Below are positions 49,516-62,190 of a stretch of DNA of 64,000 bases, piece after piece. The position numbers were made by a program, and so were the translations under genes. The notes beneath the pieces were generated by a model. It was given only the letters and a program-made list of their open reading frames with translations, did no database searches and was not told where the DNA came from. How positions within the stretch are numbered: the stretch's first letter is position 1; each line of letters starts with the position of its first letter. The DNA lies in NCBI RefSeq assembly GCF_947179165.1, contig NC_077245.1:1255001-1319000 (forward strand), read 5' to 3'. The stretch is from Solanum dulcamara (Eukaryota; Streptophyta; Magnoliopsida; Solanales; Solanaceae).

Positions 49516-52500
49516 ATTACAAGACAGACACAAAAATAAAGGATATAATTGAAACCCCTTGATACAAAAGAGCGCACAACTAATTTGTTGGTTTGGCATT
49601 TCAATTCCACAACACAAGGATACGAGTTCGAGTTTGGGTTTTGTTTATTTGTTGACTTTTAATTCTTCATTTATAATTGCAATATAAATGATTATTTAAG
49701 TCACTACTTGTTTGTATTTGTTAGGTCAAACAGCAACGTGTCTTCTAATAAACATTGTAAGAACAATTATTAACAAACTTTACTTGCCAATATAAATATC
49801 CAATTAATTAAAATAATCATTATAAAGTAAATTTATATCCAAGAAATAGAACATCACCCAATTTAGATTTGCAAAATGGAAGGAGTATCTATTTTATTCT
49901 TAGATTCTAATTCCTAAATGCAAAATTACCCACTAAAGACTTTTGAATAGAGAATAAGAATCTATTCTACCTTAGCTTTCATAGTGGATTAAATCGTTGA
50001 AGGGATAAAAAAAAAAGGGAATATATTCTACTTTTTTTTGGATACAATTTCCGCCGCATATAAATTTGCTTTAATAATATACTTAGGAATTGTGTGATTT
50101 TTTATTTTTTTCTTCTTTTTAGTAAGTATAAAGTATTAAAATAGTAACGCAAAGCCACTTTATTGAGTGTATAGCATATATATTTACATTAATTGCCCGT
50201 GCAACAATGACGATCCAAAATTAACCCTCTTTTTTATAAATAAATAAATTAATCTGGAAGGATATGGGCAGAGCTGGTTTGATTTCATTGCTGTGAAATT
50301 ATTTTTATAAGTCAGAGTGTCATCCAGCAAGTAAATTCTTTTCAATATTTGGATTGGGATTTGTTAGTTCTAGAAAACAATGTTCTTAAAAATAATTAAT
50401 TGAAAAGATGTATGTTTGGATAACCTTTGTTTGAGAAGAATATTAGTTTTAGTTTTAGCCTAAACCACAATTAATTTTGATATTTTCACTCGTTGTGCGC
50501 GATTCATGTATTATTTTAAAAGAAAAAGATATAGGAGTCCAATAAGAGGGTGAAATTAGAGTTTGGATCACGAATTCGATCGAATTCAATACTTTTAATT
50601 TAACTTATGTTTGTCCCAGAAAACTTATTGAATATACATAAATTATATTAATTTAAAATTTAATAACTTAAAAAAAATCAAATCCGTAAAATTCAAATTC
50701 TTGTTCAACATGTGAGTGCTATCTCCAAAAAAATAATCGCAAGCTTGATTTTCATAATAATTTAAAGACAGAAATAAGAAAAAAGTTGTACTTTAATTAA
50801 ATTATTAAAGGAGAGAGAAAGTGCGTACAGCCTTTTAATTTCATTTTGATGATTCTCATTCGGTTCATCACACAATTAGATAGAGTAACATTTCATCAAT
50901 TTGAGTCAACCAATATTGTTGTCTATATGATTAATTAAAACTTGATTTTTTTAAAAAGTTTTTCATCTGATATCCGATACTCATATTAAAATTTAATTAA
51001 ATCTAAATTTACATTAAAAAATCCTATATTAAAAAGTGATTCCATACTGAGAGCAATTGAAGCCGAGAAAACTTGATTTGTTCCAAGTTTGCGTGATACT
51101 TTAAAATGAACATGCTGAAATTCAGAAATGGTGGTCCACTTATGAGATTGGTTGGATACGAAGAAGAGAACAAAAAGAGTGGACTTTTTACGCAATGCCA
51201 AAATCACAGAGTGTCTCTTAGGCAAAGGACACATACAGCCTTTGCCAATGGGCCCCAGGACGACCCATAACCCCTCTCCCCCCAACCATCAAATTGGCCA
51301 AAAAACAATTTTTTCTCTGGTCGGATCTGTTTAACCATGTGATATGAAATCATGATTTTAAAATAGAAAAATTATTTAATTAAGTGTTTTTAAAAAAATT
51401 AATTATTGATTTTAGCGATATTTTTTATTTATTACAATTTATAGCAATACATAGCAATATTATGATAAATCTACACTTGTATTAAAAGTGAATTATGCAT
51501 ACAATATAAATGTATTATAAGTGTTTTAAAATATATATTATGTTTGTGTAGTAAGAAATTGACATAATGTATTATAAATCTATTAAAGTATGCGATAAAT
51601 GTATTATTTATCTATAAAACTTGTATTATATATGTTTTATAAATAGTTCTCTGCAATATGTATTAAAACTGTATTATAAATGTATTATAAATGTTCAGTA
51701 AAAATTTTTTATTGCTATAAATGGTAAATATTTTCTTAATATTGTATATTTATATAAGTTTCCCTTTTAAAATCATGATATAAAATTGTGAGATAAAATT
51801 AAAGTTTTATTTGAACATGTGATTTAGACTTTTTATATTGTATGTTTTTCTCATAAATATAAAAATTTGTAAAACTATCAAAACTGTTTACAATTGTTTA
51901 TACAATCTTACCAAATAAACAAAAGTTTATAAAATCGCATTATACATTATCACAAAGTTATTCTTAAAAATTACAAAATTTATTAATCAAACCTTAATTA
52001 ATATAATAAAAAAATAAAATTGAACATGAGTTATAGTGTTTAAGTTGTTAGTAGCTAAGAAAATTATTTTTGCAATTAATACCACAGACCATAGTGATTA
52101 GTCTTATCCACTCAATATAATGATGATTTTTTATTATTATTATTGGATATTGATTTGAATGAAGTAGTAATAAATTTGATAAAAAATAATGAATTTGGTG
52201 AATATAAATGGTAAACTAAAAATTGATTTGAAGTAAAAATAAATTTTATATTGGAGAGAATAATTGTTATATGAAATATAAACGATTTTAAAAGTAATGA
52301 TATGAATTATAAATTTTATTTATGTATGAAACAAATGGGTAGTATATATATAAATTAAACACGACTAATTTTTACAAAATATAAACTTGCGGGTCAATTT
52401 TTATATCTAAAAAATCTCATATCATAATTTGAAATTCCTGAAATCATAATTTTTAGTGAAGTTGGTATTTCATCTCATGGGATGAAATCAACATAAAATC

Positions 52501-52929
52501 GCATATCCAAATATTGATTTCATGTCGTGAGATGAAATTGTATAGTCAAACGCCTACTAAACAAAGAAAGAAAACCTACCATACCAAAGTCAAAAGGCAA
52601 GCAATTTACGGAATAATTATAAGATCGCTATGTTATATGATAATGAATATTGGATTGTTAAAGTTTAATAATCCACAATGAGAGGTTTTGAAAGCAAAAA
52701 GGAGTCTAATACTTATGCATACAAGATAGATGTTGCAGAGATTTAGATGTTAAAATGATTATGAGGTTAAATTATAGTAAATAAGATGAAAAATGTTTAA
52801 ATATGTCAGAAGAAAGTGTAAGTAGCACATATTAGAAATAAAATGTAAAAATAACACTTGAGATAGTTTGAACATATGTTGCATTGACCTATAAATGCAC
52901 CAATTGTTGTAGCTATGAAATTATATTAA
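49516..52929. other. AT-rich spacer, one dispersed repeat
   Basis: No gene supported. The repeat at about 51545-51775 pairs with that at 32395-32620. A less AT-rich zone at 51120-51300 has an open frame of 99 codons on the minus strand but no recognisable domain. Confidence 0.5.
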
Positions 52930-53300
52930 GAGACCGTTTGGAATCAACTTAAAGCCTCTTTTCAGCTTTTAAACGTGTTTGCCTAATGCCAATTTTAAGC
53001 CAGAAAGTTCTTAAAGTCAGTCAAAAATGAAAAGTTAGGATTCCTAATTTTTTTTTTCTAAGTGCTTAAAGTCATTTTCTTTGACCATGAAAATTACTTT
53101 TATATCCCTTATATTTTAATTAAATTTTCAAACTACCATTTTTATTCTTTTAACCCTAAAATTCACATAATTTTCCTCATTTAAGCACTTTTATTCAAAC
53201 ACTCAACTGCTTATTTATAAAAATAACTTTCAGCACTTTAAAATTTTAAAAACACTTCATACATAAAAGTTACTTTTTTTAAGCTCATCCAAACGGGCAC
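52930..53300. mobile_element. Tourist/Harbinger-type MITE, 371 bp
   Basis: Ends are GAGACCGTTTGGAATCAACTT and, reverse-complemented, GTGCCCGTTTGGATGAGCTT, so the inverted repeats share CCGTTTGGA and beyond. Flanks are TAA at 52927-52929 and TAA at 53301-53303, the 3-bp duplication typical of PIF/Harbinger elements. It is non-coding; both sub-ends carry AGCACTT/AAGTGCTT-like motifs. Confidence 0.75.
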
Positions 53301-54983
53301 TAAGTGAAATAACAAAATAGCTAATTCAAATCTTCTTATCGCAAGCTAAAATGTTGCTTTAGACACAGTAAATAGAAGAAATAGTATTTGTTGTTTATTT
53401 TCCTTCAAATCTTCTAAAATTCTATTTATTCTACACAAACAAATTTCAGTATATTTTATTATTTTTGAGTGGTTTACTGAAATTGTGATTTTAGGTATCA
53501 ATACATCGAAGAATAAAATTATTTTATTCTGAAAGAATATATTTTATTAACCTCGGATATTTGAGCGGAATAATTTTCTTAAAGACATATTGTGTATTTA
53601 GTTGACTAAATTTTTTTTTGGAATATTCTTTTTGTTTGTTGCAGATTATATTTTCTTTATTAGTTTTAATTTTTTGATTTTGAAAATATACTTAAGCTTT
53701 GTTGTTTCTTATAAAATTCAGCTAAGTTATTATTTAAAGTATTTTAGTAATAAAGATTGGACAATATTTTTTTATTTTTTTCTTTTAAAGTTTCCGTCAA
53801 ATCTAACATACACGATTTACTATTAAAAGTGCCTATTTTATTAAATTTAGAGGACCAAAATGAAAAAGGAGTTATACATTATAAACTAGTTTGAAATTAT
53901 CCAAAACATAAGATATCATTTTTGTTATTTTATAGTATAAATCTCTGCTGACAGACTCAGAACCGTCAATCATCAAAGGAAATTATTTACAGCAGCCGTC
54001 AGTAATTTCCTCTGTTTCTCATCTAACCATTGCTTCTAAAGTCTGCTCCTACAGTCATTTTAGTTAGATCTATACATATCACAACTTTTTTTATACCATA
54101 AACACGACTTAAACCTGAACTATTGAATTTTGTCGAACTTGTATTTTATGATTCGAATTCTGTAATTAAATACTTAATGAAATAAAAAAAAGATATATTC
54201 ATAAACACGAAAAGCCAATTTAGGATTAAGAATCTAGTTGAATTGATTTATTTTAAATATTGTTTAAATTAAAATAATTTTAAACATTTTAAAAGTATTT
54301 AAATAAATATAAATAATACTTATGAACACTTGATTTTAAGTTAATAAAAATAAATCTAAAGCCAAAAGAATAATCTAAGCAACTCAAAAAGGGAATTTTC
54401 ACCACAAATAACAATTGAGCCATGATTTAAAACTAATTGAATATGAAAATGATATGATCGAAAATTATGGTGAAGTGGTCGATACTTGTTTATATTTAAT
54501 AAAAAATTTCAGATTTGAATTTAAAATTAAAATCACTTTTGATAGGAGCATTTTAACCCCTAAACAAATTTTAACAATGGAAATTTAAATTAATTGAGTC
54601 TCAAAGCCATCAAAACAAAAGGATATAAAAATGATCAATTTTGTCATTAAAATATATTTTTTTATTTTAATTTATGCAATACCTCTTAATTTATATAACA
54701 CTGTTTTGATTTAATTAATAAATTGTCATATTAAATACTACAAAAATAAAATTGTTCAACATAATAAAAAAAAATGTATATCACAGGAGGAAATATGTAC
54801 CATTCCCCCTTGTATCTCCACTTTGTTGCCACTGCTACACATATATTCATTCAAAGCGAAAAAGTTAATTTTGATTCTCCTTCCACTTTGGCCAAATGCA
54901 ACAGTAGTAAATACTCGACACTTCAAATAGCCTGAAGCCTATCCTAAACTTTGTCCAAACCAGAGTAAGCTAACAGTGTAACA
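53301..54983. other. Upstream spacer of the CLV1-type gene
   Basis: AT-rich. It must contain the promoter of the receptor kinase gene, but I see no clear TATA box at the expected place. Somewhat GC-richer sequence near 53945-54060 and 54790-54980 may mark regulatory or leader sequence. No other gene is supported. Confidence 0.4.
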
Positions 54984-57900
54984 ATGTCATTCCCCCCCAA
55001 AATATCCCTTTTCCTCCAAATATTCATCTTTTTTGCTTCCACCATTAATGCAAACTCTGATCTTGAAACCCTTTTGAAACTCAAAGAATCCATGGTTGCT
55101 CCTGGAACTTCTTCTCTTCTTGATTGGAACAACAACAAAAAAAATGACCCTTTTGCCCATTGTTCTTTTTCTGGTGTAACATGTAACAATAACTCACATG
55201 TTATATCTATAAACATCACTAATGTTCCTCTATTTGGTACAATTCCACCTGAAATTGGTCTTTTAGAAAATCTTGAAAATCTTACTATTTTTGGAGATAA
55301 TATTACTGGTACACTCCCTTTGGAAATGTCACAGCTTTCTAGTATTAAATATGTTAATCTTTCTTACAACAATTTTTCTGGCCCTTTTCCTGGAGAAATC
55401 TTGTTGGGGTTAATAAAGCTTGAATCTTTTGACATTTATAACAATAATTTCACTGGTGAGTTGCCTACTGAGTTTGTAAAGTTGAAAAAGTTGGAAACTT
55501 TACATCTTGGAGGAAACTATTTTCATGGGGAAATACCTGAAGTTTATTCTCATATTGAAAGTTTAAAGTGGTTGGGTTTAGACGGAAATTCACTTACTGG
55601 GAAAATACCAAAGAGTTTGGCTTTGTTACCAAATCTTGAAGAACTTAGATTGGGTTATTATAATAGTTATGAAGGGGGTATTCCATCTGAGTTTGGTAAT
55701 ATTAGTACACTTAAGCTTCTTGATCTTGGAAATAGTAATCTTGATGGTGAAGTTCCTCCAACTCTTGGAAATTTGAAGAAGTTGCATTCTCTGTTTCTAC
55801 AAATGAACAGACTTACAGGTATTCATCAACCCACCATATTTTTAACTTATACAATTAAATCTGGATATTTTTTGACTGCTATAGTTTAATTTTGTTAAAG
55901 AAAACATACTACACTTTCCATTTCAGTTTGTTTGTTTACTCTTCTTTTTAGTCCATTTCGTAAACAATATCTCTATCTTTTCTTCTTTTCTAGCAACTCT
56001 TTAATTTTAACTTTTTACTTTGAATGTTAAGCATAACATTAAATGATATTTTGTTACATTGTATGTATCTTTAGTTTTAGATCACACTCAAAAGTTTTTC
56101 TTTTACCCTCATAAATTCCACGTCAAGTCAAAATAAAACAAACAAATTAGTATAAGGGAGTATAATATATCATCAAAAGTTGGCTTCAGAAAAAGGTCTG
56201 CCGTTATAGTGAAATGTTCATAAAAAGTTGGCTTCAGAAATAGCTTTGCCGTTATAGTGAAATGTTATTATTGAAGATGTTATAGTGAAATGTTATTATT
56301 GAAGATGTTATAGTGAAATGTTATTATTGAAGATGTTATAGTGAAATGTTATTACAGAGTATGTTATAGTAAATAGTTATTATAGAAGATATTATAGCGA
56401 AATCTTATTATGGTGGAAGGATGATTGTTATAAAAAGGTTGTGTATTATTGATGTATATGCGCAAAATATTATATACATATAAAGTTTTGAACTCATAAT
56501 TCTAATAAATTTAGAATCTTGAATTCGTAAAATTTAGATCTTGTATTCGTTTCTGATTATCAGGTCACATACCTTCTGAACTATCTGGTTTAGAGAGTCT
56601 GATGTCGTTTGATTTGTCGTTTAACCAACTGACCGGAGAAATACCAGAGAGTTTTGTGAAGTTGCAGAATTTGACACTGATTAACTTGTTCAGAAACAAC
56701 TTGCATGGTCCAATTCCCCCTTTTATTGGTGACCTTCCAAATCTTGAAGTGTTGCAGATTTGGGGCAACAATTTTACCCTCGAATTGCCCGAAAATCTTG
56801 GGCGTAACGGGAGGTTGTTGTTTCTTGATGTTACTACAAATCATTTTACTGGAAGGATACCACCTGATTTGTGTAAAGGGGGGAAGTTAAAGACTCTGAT
56901 TCTAATGGAGAATTACTTCTTTGGTCCAATTCCTGAACACCTTGGTGAGTGCAAATCGCTTACTCGAATTCGCGTCAGGAAGAATTACTTTAATGGTACT
57001 ATTCCAGCTGGTTTTTTCAAGTTACCTGAATTGGATATGCTTGAACTTGATAACAACTATTTCACCGGTGAGCTGCCTACAGAGATTAATGCAAATAATC
57101 TCACTAAACTTGTGCTTTCCAACAACTGGATCACTGGGAACATTCCTCCATCAATAGGGAACTTGAAGAACCTAGTTACTCTGTCACTTGATATGAACAG
57201 ATTATCCGGTGAAATTCCTCAAGAAATCGCGACTTTGAATAAACTCGTGACCATCAACTTGAGTGGCAACAATTTAACAGGTGAAATCCCGAGTTCGATT
57301 GCTCTATGTTCAGAGCTAACATTGGTTGACTTGAGCAGAAACCAACTGGTTGGTGAAGTGCCAAAAGAAATCACCAAGTTAAACAGCTTGAACGCGCTGA
57401 ACTTGTCAAGAAACCAACTGAGTGGCGCCATTCCTGGAGAAGTCGGAGTGATGACTGGTTTAACAGTTTTGGATCTTTCTTACAACGATCTTTCTGGAAG
57501 GAGACCGACCAACGGACAGTTAAAGTTCTTCAATGACAGTTATTTTGTAGGAAATCCAAAACTCTGTTTGCCTCATGCTACTTTTTGTCCGTCAGCTTCC
57601 AATTCACCACAAAATGTGCACAAAATCCATTCCGGGAAGTTCACAACTGCCCAATTAGTGATTACAGTAATCATCTTAGTCACTGTTGCATTGCTGTTGG
57701 CAGTTACTGTGTTGTTCATCAAGAAGGAAAAGTTCAAGAATTCGAAACTTTGGAAGTTAACAGCATTCCAGAAACTCAATTTCAGAGCTGGGGATGTTTT
57801 AGAGTGTTTAAAAGAGGAGAACATAATTGGGAAAGGTGGAGCTGGTGTAGTGTACCGAGGGTCGATGTCAAATGGCATCGACGTTGCTATTAAGAAACTT

Positions 57901-59530
57901 GTAGGCCGAGGTACCGGACACCATGATCATGGTTTCTCAGCTGAAATCCAAACTCTAGGAAGGATCAGGCACAGGAACATCGTACGATTACTAGGATATG
58001 TCTCGAACAAAGACACAAACTTGTTGTTGTACGAATACATGTCGAATGGGAGCTTAGGTGAAATGTTACATGGTGCAAAAGGGGCACATTTGAAGTGGGA
58101 GACCAGGTACCGTATTGCTGTGGAAGCTGCAAAGGGATTGTGTTATTTGCACCATGACTGTTCTCCTTCGATTATTCATAGGGATGTTAAGTCCAATAAT
58201 ATTTTGCTGGATTCCGATTATGAGGCTCATGTTGCTGATTTTGGCCTAGCCAAATTCTTGCAGGATGCTGGTGCATCAGAGTGCATGTCCTCTGTTGCTG
58301 GCTCATATGGTTACATTGCTCCAGGTAAACTACCACCCTTAAATTTCCTCATTTTTCTAGTATTGTTTTGCAAAAAAATGAATATTTTGTTGAAATTCAA
58401 GATCCTTTTGATAAATAATCAACTTAAGAAGGAAGTTTCATATTTAAATCGTATCCACCGTCAGTTTTACCTGCTATGGTAGATTACTTGTCATCATTTG
58501 CTAGTTTACCAAATCATGTTAGTTACTGTATTACACAAGTAGCTTTTCAGACTTAATGATGTATAAATTCTTTACATTGTCGGTGTATTTATATAAATTT
58601 AACTTTTCTTATGAGTTTCTGTTTCAACACTACTATTGTATAAAACATTTATACAATTATGTGGTATACTACAGGTAAAATTTAATGATAAACATTAATT
58701 GATAATCATAAAATGTGATACTAATTAACTTGCTATAATAGATTAAATTACGATGGTACTATAAAGTTTGTACACTGTTGTGCATATAACCTTAGGCTAT
58801 ATTGCTCAAACTTTTAAAAAACGTCGGTGGATACATGTCGGATCTTCCAAAAGAATGTATTTTTAGAGGATTCGACACTGATGAAACATCATTTTTGGAG
58901 ATTTCGAGCAACAAAGACTTTTAAGTCCTTTTGTATAGAAACATTAAAGTCCTGTTTTATTGGTCAAATTTTTCCCAATTCATGAAAGACACTTGACAAA
59001 CTTGTACCAAATACCAAGAACAGTGAACTTTTAGAATTTACTGAACTGGGGTTAATAATAGTAGACCTATGCTCCAGGACAAATCTATTTAAAACCTTTG
59101 TCCAAAACATTAAATTGTGCAATTAATGTATTTCTGAGCTACATTTTTGTTTGGATATGAAACAGAGTATGCATACACATTGAAAGTTGACCAGAAGAGT
59201 GATGTATACAGTTTTGGAGTTGTACTGTTGGAACTTATCACAGGTCACAAGCCAGTTGGTGAATTTGGGGACGGTGTAGATATTGTGAGATGGGTGTATA
59301 AAACAATGTCCGAATTATCTCAGCCGTCTGATGCAGCCTCGGTTTTAGCAGTCGTTGACTCAAGGCTACATAGTTACCCTCTTGCAAGTGTTGTCAATTT
59401 GTTCAAGATTGCTATGATGTGTGTTGAAGAAGAGAGTTGTGCTAGGCCTACTATGAGGGAAGTTGTTCACATGCTTACAAATCCTCCTCAGTCTACTACT
59501 ACTACTACACCCACTCTCCTCGCCCTTTGA
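54984..59530 (+). CDS. CLV1: CLAVATA1-type LRR receptor-like kinase, three exons
   Basis: Exons are 54984-55818, 56564-58324 and 59166-59530. All junctions are GT/AG, the sum is 2961 nt and the product is 986 aa without a break. Signal peptide 1-24; LRR N-cap with HCSFSGVTC; about 21 LRRs to roughly residue 590, including [11 protein letters not shown] as in CLV1; transmembrane helix at about 641-664. The kinase domain has the G-loop [11 protein letters not shown] (from 701), VAIKK with Lys722, HRD at 817-819 and DFG at 837, so all catalytic residues are present and it is an RD kinase. Overall length and block-by-block similarity ([39 protein letters not shown]) match Arabidopsis CLV1, whose role is sensing CLV3/CLE peptides at the plasma membrane to limit stem-cell number. 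Tomato's orthologue is the fasciation gene FAB. The intron before EYAYT (58325-59165) is at the usual CLV1 position; the intron inside the LRRs is not one I expect from Arabidopsis. Confidence 0.95.
56251..56418. repeat. 28-bp minisatellite in intron 1 of the CLV1-type gene
   Basis: Six units of 28 bp start at 56251, 56279, 56307, 56335, 56363 and 56391. The consensus is GTTATAGTGAAATGTTATTA followed by TTGAAGAT. Units 1-3 are identical or nearly so; units 4-6 diverge progressively. A larger imperfect duplication with AAAAGTTGGCTTCAGAAA precedes the array (56174-56250). Confidence 0.92.
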
Positions 59531-60741
59531 AATTGCGCGGATAAGTGTCTGGTTGAAAATTCGTGGAGTTTGGGTCCGGGAACATGAATAGGTACAAATA
59601 TGGATGTTTATTCGGGTAGGGGGAACTTAAATTCGTGCAAGTACGGATATGTATTTGAAATGTATTGCTTGTTTTTATTTTTTTGAAGTAGTTGTATAAA
59701 AGGAGCATGAAAAAGAAAAAAAAAGAAACAAACTCCTTTAATTTCTAATTATGGGTATTGAGTATGATTATGTGGCCTTAGGAAATAAATTTCAAGATGG
59801 CAATTAGTCAATACTTGCTATTTTAATAATATGTCCTATGTAATGATTTTACGGGTTTGCAAAGTTAAAATTTGCTTTATTATGTGTCTTAAAAAAGGGT
59901 TGATATAATTGACGATTCAAAGTTACACGTAATCCTTTTCCTGCAATGGATTCGATGGAAAAAGAGTTGCTAAATTTATATCGTCTATTATTTTATATGT
60001 GTGTATGGGTCAAATTAAAATTGCAGCTTAACTCTATCCTCGTTAAAAACGTAATTTTAAATTAAATGTTGCTTATTCTAATTTTTTTGATAACTGCAGA
60101 GTCCATGTTGACTTGCTCATGGTCTCCTATTGTTTTTTGTTTTTGTTTAAATTTGAACTCGAGATTTCATGATTTTCAATCCACTTCATTGACCACCAGG
60201 TGTGACCCTTCAGTGCAAGACCAAATGTTGCTTTTTCTTTTGATGTAATTTGAATATAAACAATCTACTTAACAGTGGCAGATTACATTATTATGTTTTG
60301 GAAATTTAGTACTTGAAGCATTGTCTTTCTTCATGTAATAGGCAATTTGCAGTTAAATCTGACTATGGGCAAGGAAACAGATTGATACTTGAGATTTACA
60401 CAGTTCAAAAGACTAAATTTTTTAGAAGTAGAAACCTCGTCACAGTAGCAATCAAGAATACAACAATAACAATATATTCAGTAAAAGCTTACAATGGGAG
60501 AGGTACCAATCAAGAATGAAGTTAAAAATTAAACTATCCACTGTCGATAAACATGTTGTAGTTAATTGCTAGACAAAATTAAATATCAAGAAACCGATAA
60601 GAGTATAAATTCAATGACACATGCTCTCAACATATCCTCCGCACTCGTACTGATCCTTGGTATCTTGCTCCGTAGGGAATGAGTTTTCTTATTTTTCTAT
60701 AGTAGAACCTTGGCCGGGCTGAATGAAGATAAACCAAAAAG
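59531..60741. other. Spacer between the CLV1-type gene and the F-box pseudogene
   Basis: It begins with the receptor kinase 3' UTR. The last 100 bp (about 60640-60741) align to the 3' flank of the F-box copy at 18.9 kb (TTTTTGGTTTATCTT in both), so the duplicated block extends beyond the coding part. No other gene is seen. Confidence 0.5.
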
Positions 60742-61892
60742 TTACTTTTCTGCCAATTGATCAGTCTTGAGAAGACACAGCCATTGATGGCACTCATAAA
60801 TAAAGAATAAGTGGTCTCCCTCTCCGGTATCATACAAAAATTCCGCAATATTCTTTTCCAAGTCAAATGAAATAACCCTACCATTTATATTCAGATAAAA
60901 GATGTGACGATTAGCAGGAAGAATATCCACATACATCACCTCGACTTCAAAACCCCCTAGATAATAATAATTTCCAAGTGCATCGGTTAAATTTGCAACA
61001 TACTTCCTGACCCATACTGCATCTTTACTACGAATATTGCCCTCGAGGTACCACAGTGTAATCTCTGCCTCATTATTACACAATGCATAATACAGAACCC
61101 CACCCGATACTCCAAGAGCACAACCGTTCCACTCATCCATCTCTTCAGTCAGTTGCAAAGCCAAAAAACGCCTCTTGGCACTATCATAAAGAATGATCTG
61201 TGGTTCTTCGTCAATCCAACAGAACACTCCATCGATTACACCAGCTGATGCTAATTTCGACCATCTAAAAAGGGAGACTTTGAGAGGTAGATCTAGCGTG
61301 AGATCGATGGTAGACCACATGTTAGTCTCAGAAGAGAAGCTTTCAATTGTTACACTCGAACGAAAGTCTATCCAAGGTAGTGCATAACGAACTAGAGTAA
61401 AAGAGATCACATCCTTTTCAGGGTCATCTACTTTACAATGAAATCCAATAGCTGCCAGGCTTATGCAGGACGTTTGAGTTACAGGGACGGCAAAATGCTG
61501 CCTCGTTGCTGGATTATAAACTTAGTAAACCCTCTTATTTAATAAATACTCAGCGATAAGAATGAAACCGTTAGAAAATTGGTTAACTCATCTAAACTAC
61601 CATCAATCACTTCTGATGATTTAGTCAACGAGAAGAAAAACCGAATTTCTGGAAATTCTTGACGAAAATCTCTACTTTGACATAAGAAACCTATCATATA
61701 GGGGTGAGGACTCCATCGTTGAGAACGACAACTATAAACCAATGATGGATCAGCAATACACTTCTGCCAATGATTGCGCATACATACAAACCTAGCCAGA
61801 GATTTTGAAGGCAAACAATGTAATATTTCGATTATGATATCCTCAGACAACTCAACTACACTTTTATCAGACGATTTGAATAGACGTCTCAT
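60742..61892 (-). pseudogene. F-box protein pseudogene (third copy)
   Basis: Starts at the ATG 61892-61890 (MRRLFKSSDKSVVELSEDII) with an F-box up to about residue 60. Compared with the copy at 9.8 kb, a 31-bp deletion near 61582 shifts the frame. Base changes also put TAA codons into VYYVYNP (near 61520-61540). The C-terminal F-box-associated part is then open from 61410 to 60742 for 222 codons (LTEEMDEWNGCALGVSGGVL, FDLEKNIAEFLY, ECHQWLCLLKT). Both halves are well preserved, so inactivation may be recent. It lies in opposite orientation to the other two copies, 42 kb away. Confidence 0.88.
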
Positions 61893-62076
61893 ATTGGCAC
61901 TCGTGTCATCTCAGAAACCTGAAACTACAAAAAGATTTTCATATACATAATCAAATTCCAAATTTCGAAAATCTAGTATTCAACAAGTTATTTAACTACA
62001 GACTTGTCACAAATATTTGATTTTTATGTACACACTATAATTTCATTTAGTACTAAAACCACAAGCATTGAGAACC

Positions 62077-62190
62077 AACCAAAAAACAACAACAACATAT
62101 CATCGCGAGGGTAGAATGTATGAAGACCTTACCCCTATCTTTGTGTGGGGAGTGACGCTGTTTCCGGTAGACCATACGTTACCAAAACAT
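62077..62190 (-). mobile_element. TS-type SINE fragment
   Basis: The minus strand reads GGTCTACCGGAAACAGCGTC, AGGGGTAAGGTCTTCATACA and TTCTACCCTCGCGATGATAT before TTGTTGTTGTTTT. Compared with the copy at 41.6 kb it lacks the CCCACGTTGTGGG part. The (TTG)n end marks it as TS type. Confidence 0.72.
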
